The notes: generated from the sequence alone by a model not told the origin. A DNA stretch of 64,000 bases from Aphanomyces cochlioides (GCA_019828595.1 JAHQRK010000015.1:1488001-1552000), one strand, 5' to 3'; shown: positions 43,152 through 55,238, counted from the first letter of the stretch. A program made the numbers and translations.

Positions 43152-44929
43152 TTACAAGCCACATGCAAACCATTTCAGCGGCTTTCTGTCGCTGCCCCAC
43201 CAGCCATCACTGTTTCGAAATGATAGATCAATATGGTTGACCGACGCCTTGTAGTGGCGACTCTCATACGTCGTGTCAAAGTCGCTCAAGTTCAAGCCAA
43301 CTGAACAGCTATCGAAGCTTACAACGCCGTCGTTGCGGCCTTCGACACGGTCCAGACTACCGAGAAAGCCAAAGAGAGGAGTATAAACAGAATCGAGTCC
43401 GAAGGGATTGTTCCCACACGCTGCTTTTGTGAAGTACGTGGAATGCACAGCTTGGGCAGCTTGATATTGTGTAAAGAGAGCTTCGTCGGCGGTGGATTCA
43501 TGCAGAAGAGATAGCGTGCCTTCTGTCAGAGGGCACGTTCCCATGAAATACATTTGTTCCTTCAAGATATTCCAGCTGTCTTTTGTCGTACACTCGTTTT
43601 GGAAAAAGCTGGCGACCATTGTGCCCTTCATGGGCCCTCCCAAGTGTATCCACGTGACGTTGGTCGAAAGATGGCATCGGCGATTCGCGACGGCCCCTGC
43701 AATAAGCAAATTGCCCATGGAATGTGCCACGAGAATCAAGTTGCCGATGGTCGTGTCGTTGCTGCCGGGTTCACTTACGCGCAGTGCCGCGTGGCAAAAA
43801 TCTTCTTGAAGGGAACGATTCGTCCAGCCACGGTTGACGGTGTCAAAATGAGTAAATTGGATATCAGTGCAGCAAGGAGCATGGAGATGGACGTCGCCCC
43901 AGTAAAACGGAAACGTCGAGGATAGGTTGTGCTGAGAGAGCTCACCAAATCCATGGACAAACAAGCAAGGCTTACGCTCCCCCTTGCAAGTGCAAGTCGG
44001 CTCGTCAAACGAAAAGAAATCAAAGTAGTAGGACGATGAGATCGAGATGTCCTCGATCAGGACACGCTTGGACGTTGGGCTCAATGGTCTCGGCAGCTCT
44101 GGACAATTTAAAGAAGTTTCATCGGCCCCTTGTGGCGTTTCAATTGCAGGGATTTTGGCGCCACTGAGAGGTTCGATATGTAGCTCAATGTCATGGCCAA
44201 TGACTCGCACAAGTTGGCTGGTGAGCGATTGACAAACCACGTATGGCTCGCCACCAAATTCAAGCCCAAGCCATTCGCCACCGGTGCATTCAATGGGCTG
44301 TTTCTGTTTTCCATCAAATACGCTGGCTAGCCTGGTTGCCTCGGCTAAGCGAACTGGGAGCTACAAGATGTCATAACGTCAAAGATGGTCAAATGACGTG
44401 GCTTTACCTCGTGGATGGGCGGTATGTGGCTTGGGTCAATGCACCGAGCAGTACCGTCGGCGGTCTTGGAGTAATACGCTCGATTGGACACCATTGTGTA
44501 GGTTTCAAATCCATCAGGACGCGCAAGGGTCATGGTGGCATCAAGCGTGAGAATGCCGCTGGTATCAAGACGTGGGAAAACGTAGAGCTGAGCGCGGTCG
44601 GCGCCGTGGTAATGCAAGCTCGTCCGTTTGAGGTACACGGTGACGTTGAGCCCGTCGGACAGAAGGAGACTAGCGAGGACGCCATTGGAATCCATGACCA
44701 CGGCAGGGCGATAGCTCGAAGAGAAGATCGCAACAATTGCAAGCAAGCAAGAACCCACGACGACTTTGACAAGCAGAGATCGCCATGTTGGTGAACCATG
44801 TCGAGATGACTGCGCTGTCGATTCTGTATTGACTACAGAGCCGTAGCTGCACGATGCAGGAGTCGTCAACATGGTTTTTCTCTGCGATGAGAATCCGGCC
44901 AAGATATTTGTGTGCACCCAACTGTACAT
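43152..44929 (-). CDS. Membrane-tethered alpha/beta hydrolase (lipase/PGAP1-like), two exons
   Basis: One 47-bp intron (44361-44407) gives a 576-codon frame from ATG 44929; a second Met (MLTTPAS) at 44872 is an equally good start. A single hydrophobic anchor (SLLVKVVVGSCLLAIVAIF) near the N-terminus suggests a type II protein with a lumenal or outer catalytic part. The hydrolase core shows CLFVHGFGE (oxyanion strand), the nucleophile elbow LVAHSMGN (Ser), an Asp in GRNDGVVSFDSC and His in ASVNHIDLS. Several Cys residues (CTCKGERKPC, CCTD) fit disulfides. The substrate is likely a lipid ester or GPI lipid (inference). It is convergent with the helicase, 50 bp apart. Confidence 0.82.
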
Positions 44930-45386
44930 TGTAGTACAGTATGCTAATAGTCAAAGATTCAATTCAGCCGAGTGGATCTGTTGATGAAAGGACACCAGAA
45001 TCGCATCGTCGCTTGGTGCAGTGGGCACTTGCAAAGCAAGGACAATAGCACTCAAGGAAGCCCCCCAACTTCCCCTCGTTCCCCCCTTTATAACCTATTG
45101 ACGAAAGGTAATACACTGTGATCCAACTGGAGGTGGGCAGTGAACAGGAGGATATATGAGCTTCAAGCGTCTCCCCGCGATAGTCTCGCTAATTCTCCAG
45201 TCTGCGGGCTTTTCCACACGGGGTAATCGAGTTGACAGAGCGGTGGTCATGAGTTTGTCATTGGCGGTGGCCTGCTCTACCTACTCAAAGGTTGTCGAGC
45301 TGCTGATGATCGAGAATAAACAAGCTATCGATGGATGAAAGGGTTTAAACTTACGCATCGAGTGACAGACACGACAAACTAAGTCC
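44930..45386. other. Intergenic hydrolase to receptor kinase 1
   Basis: About 460 bp between the hydrolase promoter and the 3' end of the kinase gene. No gene or clear repeat was seen. Confidence 0.4.
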
Positions 45387-47609
45387 TTATTGATTGTACC
45401 GTTCGACTTGGGACTGAATGATCTGGAGGATTTGGTCGGCAGTCGGACGTGCCTGTGGATTCACAGCAATGCACTGCAGCGCCAAAGTCCGAATCCAGTC
45501 AGGGCAGATGTCTGAAAACGTCGGTTGGATTGCGCCTTGACCGACTGCGAGGACGATGGATGTATCGGTCATGAGCAAGCCTGTCGCGGGGTTCTTCATG
45601 TTTTGATACGGGAGTTTGTGCGTGTCTAGCTCGACGAGCGTCATGCCAAACGAATAAATATCAGCGGCGACGGAGTATTGATGGCCTTGGATGACTTCAG
45701 GGGCCATCCATCGAAAGGTTCCAACGCCGACCGTCATCGTCGCTTCAATGTCTTCTCGAGACGACCCAAAGTCGGTCAGTTTGAGACCTTTTCGGCTGTC
45801 GACGAGCAAGTTCCGTGACTTAAAGTCGCGGTGGATCACACTTCGAGCATGGAAATAGCCCAACCCTCCGATCATGTGCGTCATGAACGACAACTTGTCT
45901 TTCCATGGCAAAGTTTCAGGTGTCGTGCGAGCCAAGACAGCGCGAAGATCCGCGCTGTCCATGTATTCCATGACACAAGTCAGATCTTCGAGCTTGTCGG
46001 ACCATGTTGCGCCAAAGCAGCGCACGATGTAAGGCGAGTCAAAGCTGCCCATGAGCGAGATTTCATAAGCAAATGCTTGGATATGACGGTGCGTGACTTT
46101 ATTGGGATGCAATTTCTTGACCGCAACCGGTTCGTTGTCGTAGGAACCATGCCATACGCCCGAGAAGGCCCCCGTGCCGATCAAGTAGTTGACAACAAGC
46201 TTGGAATTGTCAAGACGAAGCAACTCCAGCCCTTCGAGGTTGACATCGTCGTCCGCGTCGTCGGTGGGTCCGCCAGCCATGTGGTCGACAAATTTGGTCG
46301 TGTCCATCGTTGTCTCGCGGATGCTCCACTTGCTCCGACGACGACCCGTTTGGCGTCGACGGACGGCATAAAAGACAAGGCCCACAGCAGCAAGGCAGCC
46401 AAGGACAATGCCAATGATCGCCCCACTCGAGACGGAGGACGGAGCTTCTGTCGGTGCGGGGGTTGGTGCGACAGCTGTGGTTGACGGTGGTGACGATGCC
46501 TTTTCAAGCGATGGGAACACGATCGTCGTGTTGGGAGGTTTGGCCACGCACAACGTGTCGTTTGCAGACGTACACACCTGGCACACCTGCGCTAGGAGCG
46601 TGCGGCTGCAGCCATACTTGGTGCTCGCACAACGGGGGCTGTTGAGATAGCAAGGCGGATTATTCGCACGAAGAAACCCGATCGACGGAAACTCCACCAT
46701 ATTCGTCTTGTTTCTGAACGTGTTGTAGTAGTCGATGAGTTTGCGCGACCGCACCGAGTTGGCCGTTTGGTTGAGTCCATCCTTCCAGAATTCCAAGTCC
46801 GATTCGGTCGTCTTGCTCAGGTCGTTGACCCTGTACTCGATACGTCCATCCTTGCAAAACTCCGTGCGGTCTTTGTAGTACCGCGTCGAGTCGTTCTTGA
46901 ACGTCATATTCGTGATGCCGACCAGGTCGTCGAGGGGAATATGGCCCAGAATTGTGTAGTTGAACGTGCAGTTGATGCCATCGGGGGCGACGCCAAGGGG
47001 ACAAAGACCACCAGGTTGTACAGCTCGACATTCGGCAGTCTTGTCGGCGTACTTTTCGAGGACGCAAGAGTTGGGGTACGAGAACCACACCGTGTCGTTG
47101 TAGTCGCCATAGTCGCTGCCCTGTTTGACCGTCGCACCAACGTATGGGCCATAGTACGAGTCGGATTTATTCGCAAGCTCCCGGCATTCGTCAGGAATTG
47201 TTCCCGTTGAGCTCACACAGGAGCCACTGAGCATGTCGACAAAGAGACCATACTCGGGCACTTGCGCGGACAAAGTCCCAAAGAGTGCGACGGACGCTGG
47301 GGGCTGGACAATGTTTATGTCATAGATCCAAATCGAGCTCATGTTTTTGTTGCGTGTGCAATTCGGATCACCACCCGTGAGCTTGCTTTGAATGTACTGC
47401 AGAGCACCCTCGACGGACGACGTCGTCATGGTATCCATCGGGCTAATGTATGGATCGGACCCAGCAAAGTTGCCAACCCATCGGCCCATCGTGGCATTCC
47501 ATAATGGCGGGCTATTTTGCACCCGCGCCTGGATCGACCGGATCGTCTGCATCTTCCAAGCCGTCGAGACGGCCGCGAGAGCTGCCATCCAAGTTGCAAG
47601 ACGAAGCAT
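45387..47609 (-). CDS. Receptor-like protein kinase 1 (TKL-type)
   Basis: 740 residues from ATG 47609 (MLRLATW), which starts a signal peptide; the frame is open upstream but adds no better start. The ectodomain (about 18-390) is Cys-rich with many N-glycosylation sites (CTFNYTILGHI, NPPCYLNSPRC). A single transmembrane helix (GAIIGIVLGCLAAVGLVFYAV, about 394-415) leads to a cytosolic kinase (about 470-735). Kinase marks: GTGAFSGVWHG glycine loop, VAVKKLHP lysine, HRDFKSRNLL catalytic loop, DFGSSRE and MAPEV. The HRDFKxRN loop fits tyrosine-kinase-like enzymes, a group expanded in oomycetes. No introns. It is paired with the paralogue at 49239 on the same strand. Confidence 0.93.
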   Translation of the reverse strand: MLRLATWMAALAAVSTAWKMQTIRSIQARVQNSPPLWNATMGRWVGNFAGSDPYISPMDTMTTSSVEGALQYIQSKLTGGDPNCTRNKNMSSIWIYDINIVQPPASVALFGTLSAQVPEYGLFVDMLSGSCVSSTGTIPDECRELANKSDSYYGPYVGATVKQGSDYGDYNDTVWFSYPNSCVLEKYADKTAECRAVQPGGLCPLGVAPDGINCTFNYTILGHIPLDDLVGITNMTFKNDSTRYYKDRTEFCKDGRIEYRVNDLSKTTESDLEFWKDGLNQTANSVRSRKLIDYYNTFRNKTNMVEFPSIGFLRANNPPCYLNSPRCASTKYGCSRTLLAQVCQVCTSANDTLCVAKPPNTTIVFPSLEKASSPPSTTAVAPTPAPTEAPSSVSSGAIIGIVLGCLAAVGLVFYAVRRRQTGRRRSKWSIRETTMDTTKFVDHMAGGPTDDADDDVNLEGLELLRLDNSKLVVNYLIGTGAFSGVWHGSYDNEPVAVKKLHPNKVTHRHIQAFAYEISLMGSFDSPYIVRCFGATWSDKLEDLTCVMEYMDSADLRAVLARTTPETLPWKDKLSFMTHMIGGLGYFHARSVIHRDFKSRNLLVDSRKGLKLTDFGSSREDIEATMTVGVGTFRWMAPEVIQGHQYSVAADIYSFGMTLVELDTHKLPYQNMKNPATGLLMTDTSIVLAVGQGAIQPTFSDICPDWIRTLALQCIAVNPQARPTADQILQIIQSQVERYNQ

Positions 47610-49238
47610 TTTGTCGGCTACAAAATGACCACCACCTGGGTCGGAGTACCACATTGCAAAGTCCGTCAAATTGAGGCCAATATACAAACTTCAAGTACAA
47701 CAATCGAATCTCAACGTCAAACACAACCTTCTCCAAGTTGGTTGCTGCTTCGACTGGACCGCTGTTGTGTCGCGCGTGCAGGAGGACGCGGAGATGGCCG
47801 AGTCTATGACCTTCTCGAGGCCTTAAGACCACGTCGATCTCATGAACGGACTCTGTGGATTATCCAAAAACCATTTGGTGCATAGTCAACCATCAAGTCC
47901 GGATTGTACTGTTGGTATCGAATCTGGCTGGCATCCAACTTTTTTTGTCTTTTCCTTCTCAATGATTAATTGTCGCTCCGTTGGGTCGCACCTTCCCAAG
48001 TTTGAAGTCCCACGAGCACGTCTGTCTTGAAGAAGCGCGCGGCGGAGAAGAGAATCGACTTGACAAGCTGGCGATGGCTTTTGGTCGCGTGGATCTTCAC
48101 GACCGAAAGAGCGATACAGACGAGAGGATAAACCAAGTCGCATGTTTCTGCGCGCCTCCCTCATGTAATGGGAGTTGACCAAGTCGGCTACAGCTGTATT
48201 GATCTTGTTCTCGTCAGTTTTGGACGTTTGTTTGCACGCTCTGGTCTCTTGCAACAAGTCCAGCGACGCTGTGGTTTGAGTGAACTAGCTGAACAAACAG
48301 AAACAACATCGCCGACTCAGTCCAGCGTACTGTACGTTGCGATATCAGCTGCAATGTGATATTGCCGGAGTTTGCACTTGTATTTGCCTCAAGTATAAGG
48401 GCGAGCAATTCCACAATATCGAATGTATTTGACAATTCGTCCACAAGATCGAATGCCCTGGCCAATTTCATGTTTGATTTTCCTCAATATCGAATGCCAC
48501 CTTGTGTGAAATTTTCTGCAGGCGAATGACTCAACGGAGCGAACCCGGATTTGATTATAATTTTCATCGTCGGGAAAGGCGGCAGGTAGGCCGTAAGGCC
48601 GTGCCGCCTCCCAGACGAAACCCGCTGAACTAGGACTATGGGCGTTGGCATTCGATATTGAGGAAAATCAAACATGAAATTGGCCAGGGCATTCGATCTT
48701 GTGGACGAATTGTCAAATACATTCGATATTGTGGAATTGCTCGTATAAGGGCAGAGAGACACTTTTGGCAGAAGACAAGGCTGACCCATTACAATCGCTC
48801 GCTTGCTTTCATACCAAGAGTAAAGTCATGCAGCTCCAGAGTCTATCCGTCACTTTTGAAAGCAATGCGCGAGGCGTACAAGCTCATGTGAATCATCGCT
48901 CTTTAATCCATCGACTTGTTTGGATCATCAGCTATGGATTGTTTAACAACGTGCCTAACGGTGGTGGTACAACGTAGTAGTTTGCCTCCCCCTCTCACTT
49001 CCCGAGTTTGAGAAGGGGACTCTTCGGGGCTCCATGGAGCCAACGCGTTGCATTCAGTGGGCCTGGTAGCAGAGCCAGGCAATACTTGTGGGGGGAGAGG
49101 CTGCTTGGCTATGACTAGTCTTCAGATTGTCCTCTCTTGGTGGTGGCAAAGCACATCAGGGTTTAGATATAATTATTCGTAGTTAATAGGAGCTGAACTA
49201 TGACTAGGGGGGACAACCCCCACGCGGGTGGCGACGAC
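47610..49238. other. Region between the two receptor kinase genes
   Basis: 1.6 kb without a recognised gene. It contains the promoter of kinase 1, a foldback repeat (48402-48743) and, at 48990-49110, a GC-richer patch. The 3' UTR of kinase 2 is at the far end. Confidence 0.4.
48402..48743. repeat. Foldback element with 98-bp inverted arms
   Basis: The left arm 48402-48499 and right arm 48646-48743 are exact reverse complements as far as I can check by eye, around a 146-bp centre. Each arm has three copies of the word ATCGAATG, preceded by CCACAAT, CCACAAG or CCTCAAT. The centre contains its own GC-rich hairpin (GGCGGCAGGTAGGCC with GGCCGTGCCGCC). No target-site duplication was found. Confidence 0.8.
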
Positions 49239-51476
49239 TCACTGAGTTTTCTCTCGCCCTTGGACTTGGGCTTGGATGATATCAAAAACTTGAGTGGCGG
49301 TAAGACGGTCGTCTGGATTGTACGCAATACAACCAAGCACAAGGTCTCGAAACCAAGGGGGACAAGTTTCAGAGAACGACGGCTGAACAGCACCTTGGCC
49401 GACTGCGAGCAAAATGGCAGTGTCTGTCATGGGTAGGCCCGTTGACGGGTTCTTCATGTTCTGGTAGGGAAGATTGTGCGTATCGAGCTCGACCAAAGTC
49501 ATGCCAAAGGAATAAATATCAGCAGCAACAGAGTAATGATGCCCTCGAACGACTTCAGGGGCCATCCATCGAAACGTTCCCACGCCAACTGTCATGGAAG
49601 CTTCAGCATCTTCGCGGGATGTGCCAAAGTCGGAAAGTTTGAGACCTTTCTGGCTGTCCACGAGCAAATTTCGAGATTTAAAGTCGCGATGGATCACATT
49701 GCGGCCATGCAGATAACAAAGACCGCCGATCATGTGCGTCATGAACGACAGTTTGTCCTTCCAAGGCAGCGTTTCTGGCGTTGACCGTGACAGCACGGTC
49801 CGTAGGTCGCCGCTGTCCATGTATTCCAGGACGCACGTGAGGTTTTGGAGTTGGTTGGACCAGGTTGCTCCAAGACATTGCACAATGTAAGGCGAATCAA
49901 AACCAGTCACGAGGACGATTTCATAGACGAACGACTGGATTTGGCGGTGAGTGATCTTGTTGGGATGCAATTTCTTGACCGCTACGGGGTGGCCGTCGTA
50001 GCTGCCATGCCACACTCCAGAGTACGCTCCAGTGCCGATTAAATAGCTCACGTTCAGCTTGGATTCGTCAAGCCGCAATACTTTAAAGTCTTCCATGTTG
50101 ACATCGTCTTCCGCGTCGTCCAGAGATTCAGCCACGTACATTGTTTGCTCAGTACTCTTGGTCAGAATCGCGGTACCATTGTTCGCATCCCAACGCCGGC
50201 GACTACGCCATCGAAGGACAAAAAAGACAATACCAATCACAACAAGCGCCCCTGTTGACATACCAACAATTGGACCAGCTTTGAGTGAAGCTGACGTTGG
50301 TGTTGGGGTCGGCGAGGGGGATGGAGGGAGCGTTGTTTTTGGTGTTGGGCTTGAAATTGGACTGTCCAGCGTTGGGAAATCCAAGGAGAGATCTGACGGC
50401 TTGAGAACGCAGGAAGGGTCGTTTGGATAGGTGCACACCTGGCACACCTGGGCTAAGAGGTTACGCATGCAGCCATATTTCGAATTGGCGCATCGAGGAC
50501 TATTGACATAACAGGGAGGATTCTGCGCTCGGAGCGTGTCGACTGTTGGAAGGGCCTTCATGTTGGACATATTACGGTACTTGTTGTAGTAGTCCATGAG
50601 CTTGCGGGAGCGGATAGCATTAGCCGTGCGATTGAGTCCGTCCTTCCAAAACTCGACGTCCGACTCCGCGGACGTGCCGCCGTTCTTGAGACGAAATTCA
50701 ATTCGTCCGTCGAGGCAAAACTCCGTGCGGTCCTTGTAATAGCGTGTCGAGTCGTTCTTGAATGTCATGTTGGTGATACCAACCAAGTCGTCGAGGGCAA
50801 TGTGGCCCAAGATCGTGTAGTTGAAAGTGCAACTAATGCCGTCTGGGGCGACACCAAGGGGACAAAGACCACCAGGTTGAGCAGCTCGACATTCGGCGGT
50901 CTTGTTGGCGTACTTTTGAAGGACACACGAGTTGGGGTACGAGAACCACACTGTGTCGTTGTAGTCACCATAATCACTGGATCGTTCGATGCGAGCACCA
51001 ACGTATTGACCATAGTATGTGTCGGTGAGGTTGGCCAGCTCGGAGCATTCGTCTGGGATTCCGACTGGAGTCGCACAAGAGCCGCTCGTCATGTCGACAA
51101 ACAGGCCGTATTCTGGTACTTGAGCTGAAATGCTGCCGTAGACAGCGACGGATGCAGGAGGCTGGACGATCTGTATTTCATAGATCCAAATGGAGCTCAT
51201 GTTTTTAGCTCGTGTGCAGTTTGGATCGTCATTTCCAAGCTTTTGCTGAATGTAGAGCAGAGCTCCCTCGACGGAGGCGGTCGTCATGCTGTCCATTGGG
51301 CTGATGTATGGATCGGACCCGACAAAGTTGCCGACCCATCGACCCATCGTGGCATTCCATGCCGGCGGGCTGTTTTGGACTCGCGCCTGGACCGTGCGCA
51401 CGGTTTGCATCTTCCATGGGGTCACAGCTGCCGTGAAGACCGCCAGGAGTAGAAACAGCGGCGCGTGGTGACGCAT
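49239..51476 (-). CDS. Receptor-like protein kinase 2 (TKL-type)
   Basis: A 745-residue paralogue of the kinase at 45387, collinear over its whole length. The signal peptide begins MRHHAPLFLLLAVF. The ectodomain shares the Cys and glycosylation pattern (CTFNYTILGHIALDD, NPPCYVNSPRC), then a Pro/Ser/Thr-rich juxtamembrane stalk (TPKTTLPPSPSPTPTPTS) and one transmembrane helix (IVGMSTGALVVIGIVFFVL). The kinase has GTGAYSGVWHG, VAVKKLHP, HRDFKSRNLL, DFGTSRED and MAPEV. No introns. All catalytic residues are present, so both kinases should be active. The ligand is unknown. Confidence 0.93.
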   Translation of the reverse strand: MRHHAPLFLLLAVFTAAVTPWKMQTVRTVQARVQNSPPAWNATMGRWVGNFVGSDPYISPMDSMTTASVEGALLYIQQKLGNDDPNCTRAKNMSSIWIYEIQIVQPPASVAVYGSISAQVPEYGLFVDMTSGSCATPVGIPDECSELANLTDTYYGQYVGARIERSSDYGDYNDTVWFSYPNSCVLQKYANKTAECRAAQPGGLCPLGVAPDGISCTFNYTILGHIALDDLVGITNMTFKNDSTRYYKDRTEFCLDGRIEFRLKNGGTSAESDVEFWKDGLNRTANAIRSRKLMDYYNKYRNMSNMKALPTVDTLRAQNPPCYVNSPRCANSKYGCMRNLLAQVCQVCTYPNDPSCVLKPSDLSLDFPTLDSPISSPTPKTTLPPSPSPTPTPTSASLKAGPIVGMSTGALVVIGIVFFVLRWRSRRRWDANNGTAILTKSTEQTMYVAESLDDAEDDVNMEDFKVLRLDESKLNVSYLIGTGAYSGVWHGSYDGHPVAVKKLHPNKITHRQIQSFVYEIVLVTGFDSPYIVQCLGATWSNQLQNLTCVLEYMDSGDLRTVLSRSTPETLPWKDKLSFMTHMIGGLCYLHGRNVIHRDFKSRNLLVDSQKGLKLSDFGTSREDAEASMTVGVGTFRWMAPEVVRGHHYSVAADIYSFGMTLVELDTHNLPYQNMKNPSTGLPMTDTAILLAVGQGAVQPSFSETCPPWFRDLVLGCIAYNPDDRLTATQVFDIIQAQVQGREKTQ

Positions 51477-53015
51477 TTTCTGGATGTCGCCTCAAAGGTA
51501 AACTCATGTCGTTCAGTGTTGTCCATGCGGTTTGTCGATGACAGTTGTATAGTTTTTTTATTTTATTACATGGAAGATGTATGTATTTTTTAAATTCTGT
51601 GTAGAAAGTATGTAAGTAATCGATAATGTTCGTGACTCTCCTCTTTGTCTGGGAAATTCAAGTCCAGGTCCTGCCACAATTGGATATTGTTGAACGCAGA
51701 ATACTCGATCAATTCTTGTAGAGGAGGTCCCATTCCTCTCGTGGAAAGCAACATTGTAGACAGAGATCCAAGCCCAGCAAGCGGTGCTTGAAAGTCGCCA
51801 GCTCGACCACAATTCATTGCTCCAGGCTTCGGTGGTTGAAATCGAGTGCAAGATACCCTGAATCTTTGCCCTCATAGAGCCCGAACGCTCTTTGGACAAA
51901 GAAATCATCCGCCGCCATTACAAATTGCCAAGTCCAGCCTCGTTTTGAATGTGAGCTCCGGATTCACGACAAATCACATTCCAAATATGAGTTGACTGTT
52001 GTGTTTGACGAAATCGTCTCTACACTTGGATGGAAGGCGTCACGTGGAGCTCTGCCTCTGCAATAAGGGAGACATTTTGTCTGGCGAAATGGTGGGAACT
52101 CGACTTTTCAACAGCAGATGGTGCAAAGTTTACAAAAATACCAAAAACTCTCAGACGGATATTCATAATCAAGATTTTGTAAATCATATAGGAAATTATG
52201 CTCTCGAGTAAATCAAATGATTTACAATTTCGATAAGTTAATCTTTTATTTCACATTATTATTCAAAATAGTATGAATATTTGTATGAAATTTAATAAAT
52301 TTTCTTCGGAGAGAGCCGCAGAGAAAACGCAAATCCATAGATTTACTGGAAGGAGAGCCAATCAAACATCAAAGAATTCACAAAAATCTCCCCAATATGA
52401 TCGATGTTGCACTGCGAAGCAAGCAAAAACCGAAGCAGAAGCCTGTGCTCAAAGGCTATGCATCGAATAGTGAACAGGTAAATGTGGTTAGTCTTGGCCA
52501 GCACGGCAACTTCCTTCGGCCGAGCTCTGAGTCTAAAGATGGGACAACATTAAACTTATCGACTGGTGAACGTTGTGCCATCTTTAACTCCAGAGCTTGG
52601 CCATTTTCTTTCAGTTCCGTCGTGCATGTAGATTATGGAAGGACATATTTTTAGTTTGTGCTGCTTGTGTTTTTTAATTACATTACATGTTGGGATACGC
52701 CACACATCTCCAAACAGGAGTTAAAGTGTGCGCTTCCGTTCTACTCGCAATCAATACAATGTTCCTTTAGCGGAATCAAAAGCCGCTTACCTTATATGCG
52801 TACTTCTCTGGATCGTTCCATCAATCAGATCCAGAGAAGCACTGCGCTGCAAGCTGCGTGCAGAAAGTGGCTAGACTTCATGTTGTGATCGGGCTGGTGC
52901 CTTTCCAAAGTAACTATTTCTGCCCAATCTCAACACATCATCCAACTCATTGCACTCTAATTGGACGATAATCTTGTGTAAATCCACCGATTTACGTTTT
53001 CTGACAAGTCAATTA
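51477..53015. other. Gene-poor interval upstream of receptor kinase 2
   Basis: 1.5 kb with small frames on both strands and no recognisable domain. The first 100 bp is the promoter of kinase 2. Some AT-rich DNA lies at 52200-52290. The TA at 53014-53015 is the target site of the following transposon. Confidence 0.4.
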
Positions 53016-53265
53016 CAGTCATACCTCGAAATACTGACCCCCCTGAGAATATAAATTATAAAAGGTTATTCATCAAATTGAGGATTGCCCGGGTATCAAG
53101 TTTAGGAGGTTTTATGATAAGGTCTTTGTAGGAGGAAAAAGTATGACCCTTCGCCGGATTCGAACCGAGGACCAATTCAAAATGACTGAATTGTAATGAG
53201 ATTTTACCCGACGGGTGTCAGATTGCATTCGAGTGTATTATGATTGGATATTATTGAGACATATT

Positions 53266-55238
53266 TCAATGAATCGTACGTTTCTTTGCACTTCTCAATT
53301 GTTTGACGACCGACACAAGCTTGATTTGGCCAAGACGACGCTGCCTGTTGCCACTGCTTGAGCCACAGACTTGCTCGAGGTAAGGAGTGATGTCACGAAA
53401 CATCTCAATGACCTCCACAGATGATGGATTTTGTGGTAACGATTTCCCAGACAACAAGACGTACTGAGTTTCAAGATGGCACATGGCACCTTTCCAATCG
53501 GAGAGGACTTTTTTTGCTTTGACGACGCCAAATCAAACGGTGAGATTGATCTGAAAGGAGGATGCATAGCTGATTCGTTGCCTAGCCACCATAGACGCCA
53601 AGCTCCTACAATGTCAACCGATGAAAAAACAAAATCTTGTGGGAGTTTACGCAATTTGCCCCCCCCAGCTGTACAACCTCCATGGTGAGACGTCTGTCGT
53701 AGGGGTAGCTGAACTCAAATTTCGTACTGGCTCAGAATTAAACTTTGAAAGAGCTAGATTCAGCTCTGCTTGCAAGACTTGACGGGTGATAATTCCTGAT
53801 GACAAATCTCTATCATCAATCAAACTTTCAATATGGCGAGCTATTTCGTTGGGAATGCTTGAAATGGCTAAATGATTTCGCTCCAAATGACCAAAGATTT
53901 GAACGTGAGGGGGGATTCCAGTAGGCAGTAGTTTTGACGATGCAACAATAAGTCCATTCAACTTGTTCATCATATTCGTGTCGGCAAACAATAAAGTGGA
54001 CAATAGCGGATGACTTTGAGAGAGTATTTCATCGAGATAATCTTTGTGGTAAACAAGAGAACTGAGGCAAAGCGCAAGCACACCGATCATACTAGACTTG
54101 GTCGCTAGCTGTGGAAATACAACCGATATAGATTCCATGACATACTCGTGATTTCAAGTCTTCAAAATGAGGTGGTAATACAGAAAATTTGCTTGAATTC
54201 ATTGGCAAACCAGCCACAACTCGACCCAAAAACTGATCTCCAGCTCGTTCATAGTGCATGTACCTTTCGAGGACATGGCCAAGAGTCCAACCACAACGAA
54301 GGCAAACACTTACAATGGATGGGCCACTTGTATTTCCACTACATGCAAAAGTGGCCACACCTTTACGAATCGAGTGCGTCCCTATCCTGTCACATACACA
54401 ATGCGTTGTTTTGATCAGAGTTAAAAGCGATTTACCAAATCGGTTGCGTTGATCACTTCCAGGAAACAATTTGTCGGTGACAAAATGAGTGTTGCAAGAA
54501 AGATATATACCAAGGGCAAGAAACACACAGGTCTCTGGTTGAAATGGATTGGCATATATATGTTTTGGATCGCGGCGTTTTAAACCCTGTTGGTCCGTCT
54601 TACTTTTGTAATACGTCACACCGATCGCATCTTCTTCTAAACTGAATTGGTCAAACCGCAATGTCTGTGTCGTATTTGATCGACACATGAGATTCCATGT
54701 AAGTGTCAAAAATAAATGGCAAAATCCACCGTCCGTCAATTGTAGAGAATGCTTGCACAAAGTAATATACACGGAGAACCCCAATGGACGCTTCCGTGAG
54801 TCTTTCAACGACCCCGATTCATTGTCAGCCGCATGCAATCGTCGAATTCCTATCTGAATTGTAAATACATGCAATAGAGCTAAATTATAATCTACCTTGA
54901 AAAAGTTCTTTCATATCAATATCATAGTCGTCTGGAAGTGGAATACGCTTCCTTTTGTAGAGATCCTTCACTGCAGATCGATAATTTGACAACGTCCCAG
55001 CCTTGTTGATTGTAAATTGAACTGTCCACTCAATGAACTGGAGGAAATTTGCGTAGGTGAAAATGGTCAAGTTGATATCTCCATGTTCGTCAATCATGTC
55101 TGGCGTCCCATGAGAATGAATCCATTTCTGAATCTGGTTCAATGCACTTCTGTAGCTCTTTTTAGTTGCATCAGAAATGCGATTGTCCCGCAAATCTGCA
55201 ATGGTCGTCGTGCGGCGCTGCGGCACCCCTGTGTCCAT
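53266..55238 (-). pseudogene. Crypton-like tyrosine recombinase, copy B (decayed, nested)
   Basis: From ATG 55238 (MDTGVPQ) it has an N-terminal SAM-like core-binding part (YRSALNQIQKWIHSHGTPD). A 46-bp intron (54850-54895) joins KELFQG to IRRLHAADNE. The catalytic Arg is in NLMCRSNTTQ, Lys in YYKSKTDQ, HSIR in GTHSIRKGVATF, and Tyr in ERYMHYE. Downstream, the frame breaks near 54130 (before ESISVVFPQL), near 53650, and again near 53480. The C-terminal block LWWLGNESAMHPP is like the GCR1-type DNA-binding region known from Cryptons. It aligns along its whole length with copy A at 57594. Confidence 0.8.

Noticed and set aside
53140..53215. A possible tRNA on the minus strand (GGTTCGAATCC B-box-like word)
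   Set aside because: No matching acceptor stem or D-arm could be built, and the T-stem has a mismatch; probably chance or a SINE remnant.
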